Below are positions 9,874 to 18,682 of a stretch of DNA of 42,616 nucleotides, in pieces. Position numbers and translations under genes: made by a program. Each line of letters opens with the position of its first letter. Position 1 is the stretch's first letter. Under the pieces are notes generated by a model. The model saw only the letters and a program-made list of their open reading frames with translations. It was not told the origin of the DNA and searched no databases. The stretch is from a virus, in IMG/VR virus record IMGVR_UViG_3300032046_000064, positions 1 to 42,616 of that record. One strand, 5' to 3'.

Positions 9874-10383
9874 ATGACTCTTGAAGGTGATGGCAACCAG
9901 ACTGTTCCACTGAAAGACCTGATGGCTGTCAAAACTGCAAAGGAGGCTCTTGAACAGCAGATAGGTGTGGTACAGGGTCAGTTGGATGAACTGAAACTTA
10001 CTTCTGACTCCCACTACCAGAATATGCTGAACGAGAGGGCTTCGAGAGAAGCTAGTGAGACCAAGCTGAAGCAACTCCAGGACCAGGCGACTAGGGTTCA
10101 GGAGTTAGAATCCTCACTCAATGCTGCGAATCTTCGCAGTGGGGAGATGTCCCAAACACTCCTCGGACTTAAGAAGGACTTACTGGTGAAGACCTACAAC
10201 GTCTCACCTGCTGTCCTCGAAGGTAAAGATGAGGCAGGATTAAAAGCACTAGAAGAGGCTTTGAAACTGGTGGGGACACAGAGAGCCAGCGGTATTGACC
10301 AAGGTGGAGGCGGAGGTGGAAGCACACCACTGACACCCAGGGAAAAGATTACTGCTGGTCTAAATGCCCTGCACCAAAAATAA
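9874..10383 (+). CDS. Probable capsid scaffold protein
   Basis: 169 residues, highly charged and predicted mainly helical. Residues 20-90 carry heptad-like runs (AKEALEQQIGVVQGQLDELK) typical of coiled-coil scaffolds. A Gly-rich linker (GGGGGGSTPL) precedes a short basic C-terminal tail, where scaffolds contact the capsid protein. GGAGGT lies before the ATG, and the major capsid gene follows 16 bp later. Scaffold proteins diverge too much for motif recognition, so the call rests on composition and position. Confidence 0.75.
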   Translation: MTLEGDGNQTVPLKDLMAVKTAKEALEQQIGVVQGQLDELKLTSDSHYQNMLNERASREASETKLKQLQDQATRVQELESSLNAANLRSGEMSQTLLGLKKDLLVKTYNVSPAVLEGKDEAGLKALEEALKLVGTQRASGIDQGGGGGGSTPLTPREKITAGLNALHQK

Positions 10384-10399
10384 ATAAGGAGGTTAACAG

Positions 10400-11452
10400 A
10401 TGGCGATCGTAGGTCACTGGAGCAGCCTTACCGAAGCCCAGAAACTGGTGCAAAGCCAACTTCTTGCAGGTGTGGTAGAGGAGGTAATCGAGGAAGGGAA
10501 TCTGATTCCTAAAATCCCTGTATTCCAGATAAATGCAAAGTCTGTGAAGTACAATAGGGAGAAGACCCTCCCCTCTGCAGACTTCTATGACATCAACCAG
10601 CCAATTCCGTGGACTGCTGATGTTGATTACACTGCACAGAAGGAAGTGGAGCTGAAGCGAGTCCTGCGTCAGGATGTTCTGGATAAGTTCATGCGAGATA
10701 CTTACCAGAACCCCAATGACTACAGGGCCATTGTACTGGCTGGGCTTGGAAAGGGCTGTGCAAGGACAATAGAAGACAAGATGATATATGGAGACCTGAC
10801 ATATAACTCTGCTAAGGAGTTTGATGGTCTCCATGCCTTTGCAGCTGAGAACGACAGTGGTGGTGCAGCTGATGGTGTACTGGACATTGACGAAGGTGAC
10901 AGTGTGCTGAACCTGTCCAACATGAGACTGCTGCTCGATAGTGTCAAGGCTCCTCAGCTGGGTACTGGCAATATGTTCTGGCTCATGCCCCATATCCTGG
11001 CTAGGCGGATTGATGCCCATGTGCAGGAGGCAGGTATTGCCAGCTACGCAGGCCCCTACAACATCATGTTTGGTATCAATGACCTGGGGAAGCGAGTTAC
11101 CATGTTTGATGGAGTTCCCATTGTCAGGTCTGACTTCATGGTAGGGGAGCAGCTGGACACTGGCCGAGGCAATAGTGCCACTGGAGCCAGAGCAAAGTGG
11201 AGTTCTGGCCATGTTGCATACTCCATCTTCCTAGTCCGCACAGGGCAGATTATGGAAGGTGGTCTGTGCATGGCCTTTGGTGGGAGTGATGGGGGCAACC
11301 TGGGTGAGTTCTTTGCCTTCGAGGACTTTGAGAAGCTGGAGAACTACGATGCTGAAGGTATGAGACTGAAGGCATATGTGGCTCTGGCACTGGGTTCTAG
11401 CAAGTCCCTGGGCAGGATTCACGACATCATAGACGGCGCTGTGGCAGCTTAG
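10400..11452 (+). CDS. Major capsid protein
   Basis: A 350-residue protein immediately after the scaffold, with AAGGAGG upstream. The N-terminal helix (SSLTEAQKLVQSQLLAGVVEE), the long central region (DVDYTAQKEVELKRVLRQDV, then GLGKGCARTIEDKMIYGD) and the Gly/Asp-rich middle match the layout of HK97-fold capsid proteins of the P22/gp5-like type. It is the best candidate for the shell protein by order (portal, scaffold, MCP), and it begins the transcript from the strong promoter at 9825. A decoration or shell-associated protein follows. The exact HK97 subfamily is not resolved. Confidence 0.85.
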   Translation: MAIVGHWSSLTEAQKLVQSQLLAGVVEEVIEEGNLIPKIPVFQINAKSVKYNREKTLPSADFYDINQPIPWTADVDYTAQKEVELKRVLRQDVLDKFMRDTYQNPNDYRAIVLAGLGKGCARTIEDKMIYGDLTYNSAKEFDGLHAFAAENDSGGAADGVLDIDEGDSVLNLSNMRLLLDSVKAPQLGTGNMFWLMPHILARRIDAHVQEAGIASYAGPYNIMFGINDLGKRVTMFDGVPIVRSDFMVGEQLDTGRGNSATGARAKWSSGHVAYSIFLVRTGQIMEGGLCMAFGGSDGGNLGEFFAFEDFEKLENYDAEGMRLKAYVALALGSSKSLGRIHDIIDGAVAA

Positions 11453-11466
11453 GAAGGAGGAGAAAG

Positions 11467-12303
11467 ATGACTGTACAATTTGAGAAGACTACAGGTCCAG
11501 TAATCCTGAAGAATGGAGCCTCCCTGTGGTTGCCAGCTAACGTCATCAAGGGGTTGGTGAACCTGGGGGAGCCCGACATCTACGCTGAGAGTACGACTCA
11601 GCTGTATCCACTAGGTGCGAAGTTGGAGTTTGCTGACGGTAGGGTGTTCAGGTATGGGAAGTTTGGAGTCACCAGTACAACTGCTCCAAGGGGCTATACG
11701 CTGTATAATGGCAACTACGACCCTGAAGTTACTAGCCAGGCGGATGTGGATGGCTTCTTTGGAGACCTCTACGTAGCTGCAGTCGTAGGCCAGGAGTATG
11801 TCGACCTGGAGAAGGCAACTGAGTATGCAGAGAACTTCTTTGAGGATGGCCTGTTTGTGGCATTCCCTACAGGAACTGACTATGCAAACCACTTACCAGG
11901 TTACCGTATCTGTGGTAGTGAGAAAGGGACAGGGGTATATTGCAGAATATACCTGGAATCTCCACTGAAGGCTAATATCACCGTTACGGATGGGGTGGAT
12001 GCCTTCAAGTCAATCTTCTCCAAACTGAAGGTTGTGGCAAGTATTGAGTACACTACCATTGTGGGAGTGTGTATGTGCTCTTCCATGACAGCTAATTCCT
12101 TCGGATGGATTCAGAGGAAGGGTCGCTGCTATACTCCACAGTCTGCTACCATTGGTGATGGTGCAAATGAGAGGATGGTCGGGGCTGCTGGAGACGGTAC
12201 GATTACTCCTTTGGGAGCTTTAGGTCGTCAGCCACTAGGTTACATAACCGAGGAGACAGGTGCTGATGGCTATGGGAATCAGTACTGGCTGCAGCTGGAG
12301 TAG
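11467..12303 (+). CDS. Capsid-associated structural protein (decoration or head protein)
   Basis: 278 residues downstream of the capsid gene, preceded by AAGGAGG. The segment YPLGAKLEFADGRVFRYGK near residues 45-63 resembles a sequence pattern I associate with proteins adjacent to capsid genes in environmental phages (recollection, not a search). The rest is beta-rich, with many Gly and Tyr, and has no enzyme motif. A strong hairpin terminator follows. Likely roles are outer-shell decoration or a head-stabilising subunit. Confidence 0.6.
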   Translation: MTVQFEKTTGPVILKNGASLWLPANVIKGLVNLGEPDIYAESTTQLYPLGAKLEFADGRVFRYGKFGVTSTTAPRGYTLYNGNYDPEVTSQADVDGFFGDLYVAAVVGQEYVDLEKATEYAENFFEDGLFVAFPTGTDYANHLPGYRICGSEKGTGVYCRIYLESPLKANITVTDGVDAFKSIFSKLKVVASIEYTTIVGVCMCSSMTANSFGWIQRKGRCYTPQSATIGDGANERMVGAAGDGTITPLGALGRQPLGYITEETGADGYGNQYWLQLE

Positions 12304-12335
12304 GTGGTGGAGGAGATAGGAAGTGATTAGTAGCC

Positions 12336-12370
12336 CTGGGGAGAGGCTTATAATATCTCCCCAGTTTGCT
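12336..12370 (+). terminator. Rho-independent terminator or attenuator after the capsid genes
   Basis: A perfect 9-bp inverted repeat, CTGGGGAGA (12336-12344) and TCTCCCCAG (12356-12364), with an 11-base loop, is followed by TTTGCT. The U-tract is short, so read-through into the tail genes is expected. This would make the capsid genes more abundant than downstream messages. Confidence 0.7.
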
Positions 12371-12388
12371 ATCATCAGGAGGTAGAAG

Positions 12389-12559
12389 ATGGATACCACG
12401 CTAGCCCAGATACTGAGCTACATCTACCAGAAGGAGCAGGAGACCAAAGCACTCCAAGATAGGATAGCACTCCTTGAAGGACAGTTAAGACAACTGGCAC
12501 AAAGGAAGGAGGTAGCAGATGCCCTTACCAGCCCAGAACCTAAACCCAAAGAGCAGTGA
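12389..12559 (+). CDS. Small coiled-coil protein
   Basis: 56 residues, starting MDTTLAQILSYIYQKEQETK. Leu/Ile heptads through residue 40 predict a single coiled coil; the tail is Pro-rich. AGGAGG stands six bases before the ATG. It is the first gene after the capsid attenuator and overlaps the next frame. Function unknown; small coiled coils here may be assembly or head-completion factors. Confidence 0.65.
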   Translation: MDTTLAQILSYIYQKEQETKALQDRIALLEGQLRQLAQRKEVADALTSPEPKPKEQ

Positions 12560-12635
12560 TGATGAGATTAGTGCTGCCATCAGTGAGTCCATAGCCCAGT
12601 GTATGGAGGAAGGTGGCAGAGAGCAGAATCAGTGA
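12519..12635 (+). CDS. Tiny acidic protein overlapping the previous gene
   Basis: 38 residues (MPLPAQNLNPKSSDDEIS...), Ser/Glu-rich. The start is supported by a strong site, AAGGAGG, six bases upstream, inside the previous gene. It overlaps that gene by 41 bases in another frame. No domain is recognisable. Confidence 0.5.
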   Translation: MPLPAQNLNPKSSDDEISAAISESIAQCMEEGGREQNQ

Positions 12636-12641
12636 CAGGCT

Positions 12642-12716
12642 ATGGCATATCAGATGGCTCGTGAAGCCACTGGCAAAGGTAGAACCAGGTTAGCAATGAC
12701 AGAGAAGGGGAAGTAA
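12642..12716 (+). CDS. Possible 24-residue basic peptide
   Basis: MAYQMAREATGKGRTRLAMT and four more residues. It begins seven bases after the preceding stop, and its TAA overlaps the next ATG (TAATG), consistent with translational coupling. The ribosome site is weak. It is reported because it fills an otherwise empty stretch in tight register with its neighbours. Confidence 0.35.
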   Translation: MAYQMAREATGKGRTRLAMTEKGK

Positions 12717-12826
12717 TGAATTACATGAACTGGCATCAAAGAATCAGGTGGTGGGTGTACAACCAGTTGTTTCTACTGATTGGTCACACCAGATGGTGGA
12801 GGCAATATGGACAAATTCTGTGGTAG
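12716..12826 (+). CDS. Possible 36-residue Trp-rich membrane-interfacial peptide
   Basis: MNYMNWHQRIRWWVYNQLFL begins at a TAATG overlap with the preceding tiny ORF and ends nine bases before the next start. It has six Trp in 36 residues and a central hydrophobic run with Arg on both sides, so it may bind membranes. The site GGGG before the ATG is modest. No family is recognised. Confidence 0.4.
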   Translation: MNYMNWHQRIRWWVYNQLFLLIGHTRWWRQYGQILW

Positions 12827-12835
12827 GAGGGTAAC

Positions 12836-13168
12836 ATGGCAGTATTGTATAAGGTCATAGAAGCAGTAATTGCATCAGGTGGTACTGAGTCAGCAGAAGT
12901 AGACCTGGAGAACTTCTCCATTATGGGTCTACTGATACCCACACTGGATTCAGGCAACCTGACCTTCAAGGTCAGTGACAAACCAGGTGGGACGTTCCAG
13001 ACTCTGACAACTGCTGTTCCAGCTGCAATAGCTGTTGTTGCAGGTACTGGTAACTTTGCACTGGGGGCAGATGACCTAACAGACCTAGCCCCGTACAGGT
13101 TTGTGAAGATAGTGTCAGCAGCAACTCAGACTGCAGCAAGGACTCTGAAGTGGATATTAAAGGGCTAA
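12836..13168 (+). CDS. Small beta-rich virion protein
   Basis: 110 residues with AGGAGG before the ATG. Alternating hydrophobic strands and the segment GNLTFKVSDKPGGTFQTLTT resemble the beta-sandwich proteins that accompany capsids or tails in many phages. It ends ARTLKWILKG. No catalytic motif. Position between head and tail genes suggests a decoration or head-tail protein. Confidence 0.55.
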   Translation: MAVLYKVIEAVIASGGTESAEVDLENFSIMGLLIPTLDSGNLTFKVSDKPGGTFQTLTTAVPAAIAVVAGTGNFALGADDLTDLAPYRFVKIVSAATQTAARTLKWILKG

Positions 13169-13238
13169 CTAGAAGGGTCAGGAGCTGGCTACTTGGATGG
13201 AAGATTCGACATGGATTAGCTCCTAGAGGGAGGACAAA

Positions 13239-13754
13239 ATGAGATTCTGGAAGAAGGTTAAAGCAGTAGTTGGGGTGCTCCAGGGACACAGTATCACTGC
13301 TACCAGTACACTGGGTATGAGGGTAATCAGAGGGGATGGCAGGGTGGAAGACCTGGGTATAGTGTCCAGGAAGAAGGTAACCCTGGCCTTTGTCAACGAC
13401 ATAGTGGATGCACTGCAGGGTTTGGCAACTCCCTATGCTAACTTCAAGGAGTACAAGTACCATGACTACGGGACAGGTGCAGTTGGTGAGAGCAATGCAG
13501 ATACCATCCTGGGGAATGACTGTGGTGAGGCCAGGGAAGTTGGTACACAGGTAGAAGCAGCTGCCAACATCTACAAGTCAGTAGCCACTCACACATTCGC
13601 AGGTACATTTGCCATCACTGAGCATGGCCTGTTTAATGTGGTTACTGCCAATACTCCAACACTGATGGACAGGAGTGTGTTTGCAGCTATCAATGTGGTG
13701 TCTGGTGACAAGATTGAGTCTACATACCAGCTAACTATCAATGCTGAAGCGTAG
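13239..13754 (+). CDS. Probable tail/neck structural protein
   Basis: 171 residues preceded by GGGAGG. The motif HTFAGTFAITEHGLFNVVTA near residues 115-135 is one I associate with small phage tail or connector proteins (recollection). A 7-bp inverted repeat (13180-13186 with 13218-13224) lies in the 70-base gap before it; its significance is unclear. The function is structural by context, with no specific assignment. Confidence 0.55.
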   Translation: MRFWKKVKAVVGVLQGHSITATSTLGMRVIRGDGRVEDLGIVSRKKVTLAFVNDIVDALQGLATPYANFKEYKYHDYGTGAVGESNADTILGNDCGEAREVGTQVEAAANIYKSVATHTFAGTFAITEHGLFNVVTANTPTLMDRSVFAAINVVSGDKIESTYQLTINAEA

Positions 13755-13763
13755 GAGTCCTAA

Positions 13764-15185
13764 ATGACTCTTGCAATCACTGAGCCAGTAGCTGAGATAA
13801 ACATAACTACCAATGCTGGGAGCTATGCCTTTGGCGCTTTCACTCCAGTGGCTAACTCTGTACTGGTGGTCATGGCCTTTGTTACTGGCACAGTGGCAGC
13901 AGGGACTTGCACCTCTGTTCCTGCCCTAACCTGGACACAGCAACAGGTGCAACTCTATAACAGTGTGGACACTGCCTATCTTTACACTGCAGTTGTAGGG
14001 GGTTCCCCTTCAAGCACAGTGGTTACAATAAATGTCACAGGTGATAATGGTACAGGTTGCCATGCTGTTATCTTCCAGGTTACAGGGGCAGACTACTCTG
14101 GCACACCTGTTAGACAGACTGCTAAGGCTGCTGCTGCGACTGCTAACCCAGTTGTTACCTTTGGTTCTGCGCTGCTAACAGGTAATGGCTACTGCGCTGC
14201 TTTTGGCATTCCTAGAAGTCCACCTGCCTCAACTCCGCCTGCGAACTGGTCGGAAATATCCGATGCTGGATACTCCCTTCCAACGGCAGGTGGCTCTGGT
14301 GCTTATCGGGTCAATGGTGAGACGGGAACAACTGTTACATTTACCTCTGCAGCTGGCAACTATGGGATACTGGGCTGTGAAATCAATGTGGGGCCGAGCG
14401 TCACTCCACTGGCAGTTGCTGGTACTATGGGTTCAGTGAGTGGGACGCTTGGTAAGGCAACTGCAAAGGCTCTGGCTGGAGTTGCAGGTACACTCACAGG
14501 TGCTGTTGCTAAGACTACTTCTAAGGCATTTGCAGGTACTGCTGGAGCCCTATCAGGAGTACTGGTCAATGCTAAGAAGACCATACTGGCAGTAGCAGGA
14601 ACTATGGGAACTATGACTGGTACACTGGCGAAGAACATACTCAAACAGCTTAGTGGAACTGCTGGGAGCTTATCTGGTGCACTAACCAAGAGTACAGCAA
14701 GGGGACTGAGTGGTACAGTGGGGGCACTGTCAGGTAGTATTAGTAAATCTACCATTAAACCATTTGCTGGAGTTATGGGAGCACTCACAGGCTCACTGAA
14801 CAGATTGCCTACATTCGTACTGAGCCTTAGTGGAGCTGCAGGGGTGCTCAGTGGACTGGTCAGTAAGATGACTTCCAAATCGTACAGTGGGCAGGCAGGG
14901 GCACTAACTGGTGGGCTGGGTAAGTCCACTGGTAAGCAGGTGGCTGGTACTGTAGGCTCAGTCTCTGGCTCACTGGGTATATCATTCACTGCCATTAAGG
15001 GTTTGTTAGGGACAGTAAGTACACTGCTTGGCAGCCTGTCTAACCAGTTTGAGGCTGGCTCTACTGCAATCAAGCTGGCAGTTAGTGGGGTGATTACTGA
15101 TATTACTGGGAACCTCCAGATATGGGGACTGTCACTCACAGACCATGTTAAGGCCATCTGGAAACTACTGAGGATTGTTAAGTGA
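13764..15185 (+). CDS. Tail or surface protein with eleven 19-21-residue Gly/Ser repeats
   Basis: 473 residues. Residues 1-210 form a beta-rich domain. Residues 216-428 are about eleven imperfect repeats of the form F/L-A/S-G-T-x-G-x-L-S/T-G-x-L-x-K-x-T-x-K. A short C-terminal region contacts the next gene, whose GTG start overlaps this stop (GTGA). The periodic small-residue, hydrophobic pattern suggests a repetitive beta-solenoid or fibrous stalk. Low-complexity repeats also make it a candidate for length variation between strains. Function in attachment is inferred. Confidence 0.6.
   Translation: MTLAITEPVAEINITTNAGSYAFGAFTPVANSVLVVMAFVTGTVAAGTCTSVPALTWTQQQVQLYNSVDTAYLYTAVVGGSPSSTVVTINVTGDNGTGCHAVIFQVTGADYSGTPVRQTAKAAAATANPVVTFGSALLTGNGYCAAFGIPRSPPASTPPANWSEISDAGYSLPTAGGSGAYRVNGETGTTVTFTSAAGNYGILGCEINVGPSVTPLAVAGTMGSVSGTLGKATAKALAGVAGTLTGAVAKTTSKAFAGTAGALSGVLVNAKKTILAVAGTMGTMTGTLAKNILKQLSGTAGSLSGALTKSTARGLSGTVGALSGSISKSTIKPFAGVMGALTGSLNRLPTFVLSLSGAAGVLSGLVSKMTSKSYSGQAGALTGGLGKSTGKQVAGTVGSVSGSLGISFTAIKGLLGTVSTLLGSLSNQFEAGSTAIKLAVSGVITDITGNLQIWGLSLTDHVKAIWKLLRIVK
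14409..15047 (+). repeat. In-frame tandem protein repeats (about 11 units of 57-63 bp)
   Basis: The units encode variants of LSGTAGSLSGALTKSTARG. They are clear at protein level but diverged in DNA, so this is an old expansion rather than a recent slippage product. It lies wholly inside the gene at 13764-15185. Confidence 0.85.
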
Positions 15186-18013
15186 GAACACTATCTGACC
15201 CCCTCAAAGCTGAACAGCGAGACAAGAATGTCTCCCCATACATCTCTGTCACTTTGGTAGCTCCTGGTGGCAGTCCTACCTACACCTATACTACTGCTGA
15301 CTCTCCCAACCGTATCTTCAAGATAGACTCCACTGAGGCACTGTTTGGTAGCACTGCACAGACCACCATTCAGCTAAAGAATGATGACCAGTTCTTCTCT
15401 GCCAAAGACCTTCGAGGCTATAAGGTTACTATCGGCTGGGGCTGCTATACTGGCAGCAATGAGAAGTCAGATGCTGCTCCACTGTGGGTCAGGAGCCAGA
15501 GAGATAGGTCAGAGGAAGGTGTACTACTAACTGAACTGGTCTGTGTGGATGCCTGGTGGAAGCTGGCCCAGCTGGATGTTATCGGTGGCGGAGTGGAGCT
15601 AAGGGGAACTATTGTAGGGACGTTCCAGACTGGTGAGGCAGTTACCAATGGTGGTCAGGGAGGTGGTACTGGAGTAGCACTAAGAGTCCTGCTAGTTGGT
15701 GCAGACTTCATTACAGTTACAGGGGTGACTGGCACCTTCCTTACCAGTGATGTGGTAACTGGCTCCACTAGCTTCGCTACCATCACTCTGACTCAGGCAG
15801 GTACAACTGGTGGTGGAGTCGGTGCTGCCCCTTCCTTTGGTAATGCTACCATCAGGAACATCCTGGCCTCCCTTGTGGCAGATGTGGCTGACATGGTGGA
15901 TGACACTGCAGGCAATGACACTACTCTGAATGGCACATCTGACTATGAACCTAGTAACTTCGATTCTATCCTGGGCCTGGTGAAGCGGTTTGAGGAGATG
16001 ACCAATTCGGTGCTGGTGTATAAGGCAGATGGGAAGATGCACCTGACCTGGCTCAATCCTGCCCCCGCTGCTTATGACTATGAGTATGACACTGTACACT
16101 GCTTCATCATAGACTTCCGTGAGAGGGTACTGGTCATTCCCAATAAGGTATTTGTGATTGCGGAGATGGCAAACGCTGCATCTACCTGGGCAGTTGCTAA
16201 CGATACTACTTCCCAGGCTGCCATTGGAGTTGTCTCCAAAGTGTATGAAGACCCAGATATAGCTGGCAACGCTGCTCTGGCCCAGCTTAGGGCCAATGCA
16301 CTGCTGTTTAGACTCCAGCAGGAGGCCTCCAAAGGCAGAGCCTTAGTACCCATGAACTGTGGCCAGGAGGTTATGGACTATGTGCTGATAACTGACAGTC
16401 GTGCTGCAACTACCATAGTAGGTAGGATTGGTATGCTGACCAGGCATTATGCTTCTGGTACATACAGTATGGAGATTAGCCTGGGGGAGGCATTTGACTT
16501 CCTGGATACCGAGAATCCACAGTCCTTCCTGGACAGCCTGCAGACTTATGGTTATGGGAGGTTGATGGTTCCTGGGGGAGTCATCACAGGCCCACTGTCT
16601 AGCCCCAGTGTAAGCCTGGAAGCTGACCAGGTGCACTTCCTCCCTGCTGTGCTAGCTAACTGGGCTGGCAGTGCAGACCCAGGTGAGACAGATGATGCAC
16701 TAGACCAACTGGCCAGCAGAGCTAAGGCATTGGAGACTGCCCCACCTGCACATGTTATCTTATCTGCTGCACACAGTGATACACTGGCAGGCAGTGTGCT
16801 GGATGGAGATGTCATCATTGGCAACACCACTCCCAAGTGGAGCAGATTAGCAATCTCCATACCAGCTGCTAATGTCCGTAACCTGCTAGGTATAGATAAT
16901 GCAGAACTGAGGCCCAGCTGGAAAACTGCCCTGGATGCCACTAATCCTGCAGATATAGCAGCTGCTGCCAGTCCAGGCACATCACTGGTATTTGCCCACA
17001 GAGACCATGTTCACGCACATCCTGACTTAGGTGATTTGCATACTGGCTACCTGACCCCTGCCGAGCACACCGCTATCGGGGACGGAGCACCACACCATGC
17101 CAAATATACAAACGCTGAGGCCATAGCTGCCGTAGAGGGCGAGGCTACACTAGACCTGACAGGGGCAGTGACGGTTGTTGGAACAGTCGGTATCGGGACA
17201 ACAACTCCTCTACCAAAGGTGGATATTCGAGCAGCATGGGCTGCTCTGACTCAGCGTGCCCAACTGGGCCTGTATACTACTGACGCTTATGCCCAAGACC
17301 GAGGCGGCGTTCTTAGTCTGGGCGGTAAGTACCTTACTGGCGCAGATGATACTACAGAGTTCGCAGGTATTGGTGGACTCAAAGAGAACGCTAATGCCTC
17401 AGACTTTGCGGGCTATCTGGTTCTGTATACCCGCCCAGTAGGTGGCAATTTCACAGAGCGCATGCGGATTTCAAGTGTAGGCGTAATTACTATAAATGCT
17501 TCGCTTTCTGTAGATACCATAGCTGAGAAGACGGCTGATGCTGGTGTAACCATAGAACAGGTATTGTCAAAGGATGGGAACATCTATCCAAGCAATCAAA
17601 GCACACGGTACATATATGATAATGGTACTTCCATAGTATCATCTGGGCCATTCCAGAGTCTAGGAACATTAACAACAATTTTATCTAAGGGCACATCGGT
17701 TTATGGCTTAGACGGCAACCTGACAGGCAGTTCGGTGGCTGACAATGGCACACTTCAGCCCTTCGGGGCCATTGTCTTCAGTGGTCTGTTTCTAGTGAAT
17801 GATACTTACTCTGGAAATATGGCTATATGCCTTCAGGGAGGTAACAGCTTGATTATCGTAAGCCAGACGATTGCAGGCCAATATACCACAACTGCCGATA
17901 CGGATACTAAATTAAATATCTACCTATCAAGCAACTATGTGACCATCCAGAATATGCTAGGAGTGACTGCCGAGATTAGGGTGCTGGCATTTAGAATTAG
18001 GGAATCATTATAG
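15182..18013 (+). CDS. Large tail protein with fibre-like C-terminus
   Basis: 943 residues, GTG start overlapping the previous stop. Residues 1-470 look like a baseplate or tail-hub protein (SPYISVTLVAPGGSPTYTYT, then KVTIGWGCYT). Around residue 605, HRDHVHAHPDLGDLHTGYL begins a collagen-free fibre-like part, followed by VGIGTTTPLPKVDIRAAW and ERMRISSVGVITI, a pattern seen before chaperone domains of tail spikes, though no such chaperone follows. Codons for residues about 618-790 are CpG-rich, unlike the rest. It probably combines a tail-tip hub and a receptor-binding region. Confidence 0.7.
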   Translation: MRTLSDPLKAEQRDKNVSPYISVTLVAPGGSPTYTYTTADSPNRIFKIDSTEALFGSTAQTTIQLKNDDQFFSAKDLRGYKVTIGWGCYTGSNEKSDAAPLWVRSQRDRSEEGVLLTELVCVDAWWKLAQLDVIGGGVELRGTIVGTFQTGEAVTNGGQGGGTGVALRVLLVGADFITVTGVTGTFLTSDVVTGSTSFATITLTQAGTTGGGVGAAPSFGNATIRNILASLVADVADMVDDTAGNDTTLNGTSDYEPSNFDSILGLVKRFEEMTNSVLVYKADGKMHLTWLNPAPAAYDYEYDTVHCFIIDFRERVLVIPNKVFVIAEMANAASTWAVANDTTSQAAIGVVSKVYEDPDIAGNAALAQLRANALLFRLQQEASKGRALVPMNCGQEVMDYVLITDSRAATTIVGRIGMLTRHYASGTYSMEISLGEAFDFLDTENPQSFLDSLQTYGYGRLMVPGGVITGPLSSPSVSLEADQVHFLPAVLANWAGSADPGETDDALDQLASRAKALETAPPAHVILSAAHSDTLAGSVLDGDVIIGNTTPKWSRLAISIPAANVRNLLGIDNAELRPSWKTALDATNPADIAAAASPGTSLVFAHRDHVHAHPDLGDLHTGYLTPAEHTAIGDGAPHHAKYTNAEAIAAVEGEATLDLTGAVTVVGTVGIGTTTPLPKVDIRAAWAALTQRAQLGLYTTDAYAQDRGGVLSLGGKYLTGADDTTEFAGIGGLKENANASDFAGYLVLYTRPVGGNFTERMRISSVGVITINASLSVDTIAEKTADAGVTIEQVLSKDGNIYPSNQSTRYIYDNGTSIVSSGPFQSLGTLTTILSKGTSVYGLDGNLTGSSVADNGTLQPFGAIVFSGLFLVNDTYSGNMAICLQGGNSLIIVSQTIAGQYTTTADTDTKLNIYLSSNYVTIQNMLGVTAEIRVLAFRIRESL

Positions 18014-18057
18014 GAAAGCAGGTAAACTGATATGGGCAGACCATTTAGGAGGCAATT

Positions 18058-18675
18058 ATGGCAAACTTACTAGACCAGCGCAGCTTGACAGAACTGGTGG
18101 ATGCAGTAGAACTGGACCTGGGTGACAGTGGCAATACCTACGTTTCTGCTGCTGAAGTCCAAGCCTGTATCCGTAATGCCATCTATGACATGAACAGGCA
18201 TATACCGCAGCAGAAGGTCTATGAGCTGACACTGGACTTCGATGTGACAGATGAGCACTTCACTGCTGATACTGGGGTGGCCGTATCACTGGCTAATCAC
18301 CCAGTCAAGTACGGGTCTGAGTCAGTAAGGACAATTGCTCTTCCAGTAGTGACCTTCACTAGAGATACAGACTATACTATGGACTACTCCAATGGGACTA
18401 TCACTGCATTGTCTACTGGCTCCATGACTGCCATTGGGTATCATGCCAGTTATGAGAAGAGCAAGATAGCAGTTGACCTCTCTGCCATTACAGACATGAT
18501 TAGACCTGCAATGGTGGAGTACCCACTGGGCAGTGTGCCTCAGGACATCAAGAACTTCTTTATGTGGGGAGACATACTGTGGATAGGGCCAGGTAGGGAT
18601 AGTCAGGCACAGATGGGTGACACTAACCATATAGTAATCTACTATGAGGCAGAACAAAACATAGCCACAGCATAG
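18058..18675 (+). CDS. Adaptor-like tail protein, single-domain copy
   Basis: 205 residues starting MANLLDQRSLTELVDAVELD. The helical N-terminus and following beta part (VEYPLGSVPQDIKNFFMWGD) are clearly related to two segments of the next protein. The helix-plus-small-beta layout resembles head-tail adaptors, but placement among tail genes suggests a tail-associated ring or a fibre-anchoring subunit. AGGAGG before the ATG is strong. Confidence 0.6.
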   Translation: MANLLDQRSLTELVDAVELDLGDSGNTYVSAAEVQACIRNAIYDMNRHIPQQKVYELTLDFDVTDEHFTADTGVAVSLANHPVKYGSESVRTIALPVVTFTRDTDYTMDYSNGTITALSTGSMTAIGYHASYEKSKIAVDLSAITDMIRPAMVEYPLGSVPQDIKNFFMWGDILWIGPGRDSQAQMGDTNHIVIYYEAEQNIATA

Positions 18676-18682
18676 GAGCATC

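Noticed and set aside
10349-11212. Long antisense open frame (287 codons) across the capsid gene
   Set aside because: No ribosome site, odd composition, and fully explained as a shadow of the capsid gene's biased codon use.
14360-15157. 265-codon Pro/Val-rich antisense frame opposite the repeats
   Set aside because: It mirrors the repeat codons of the tail protein and has no promoter or ribosome site.
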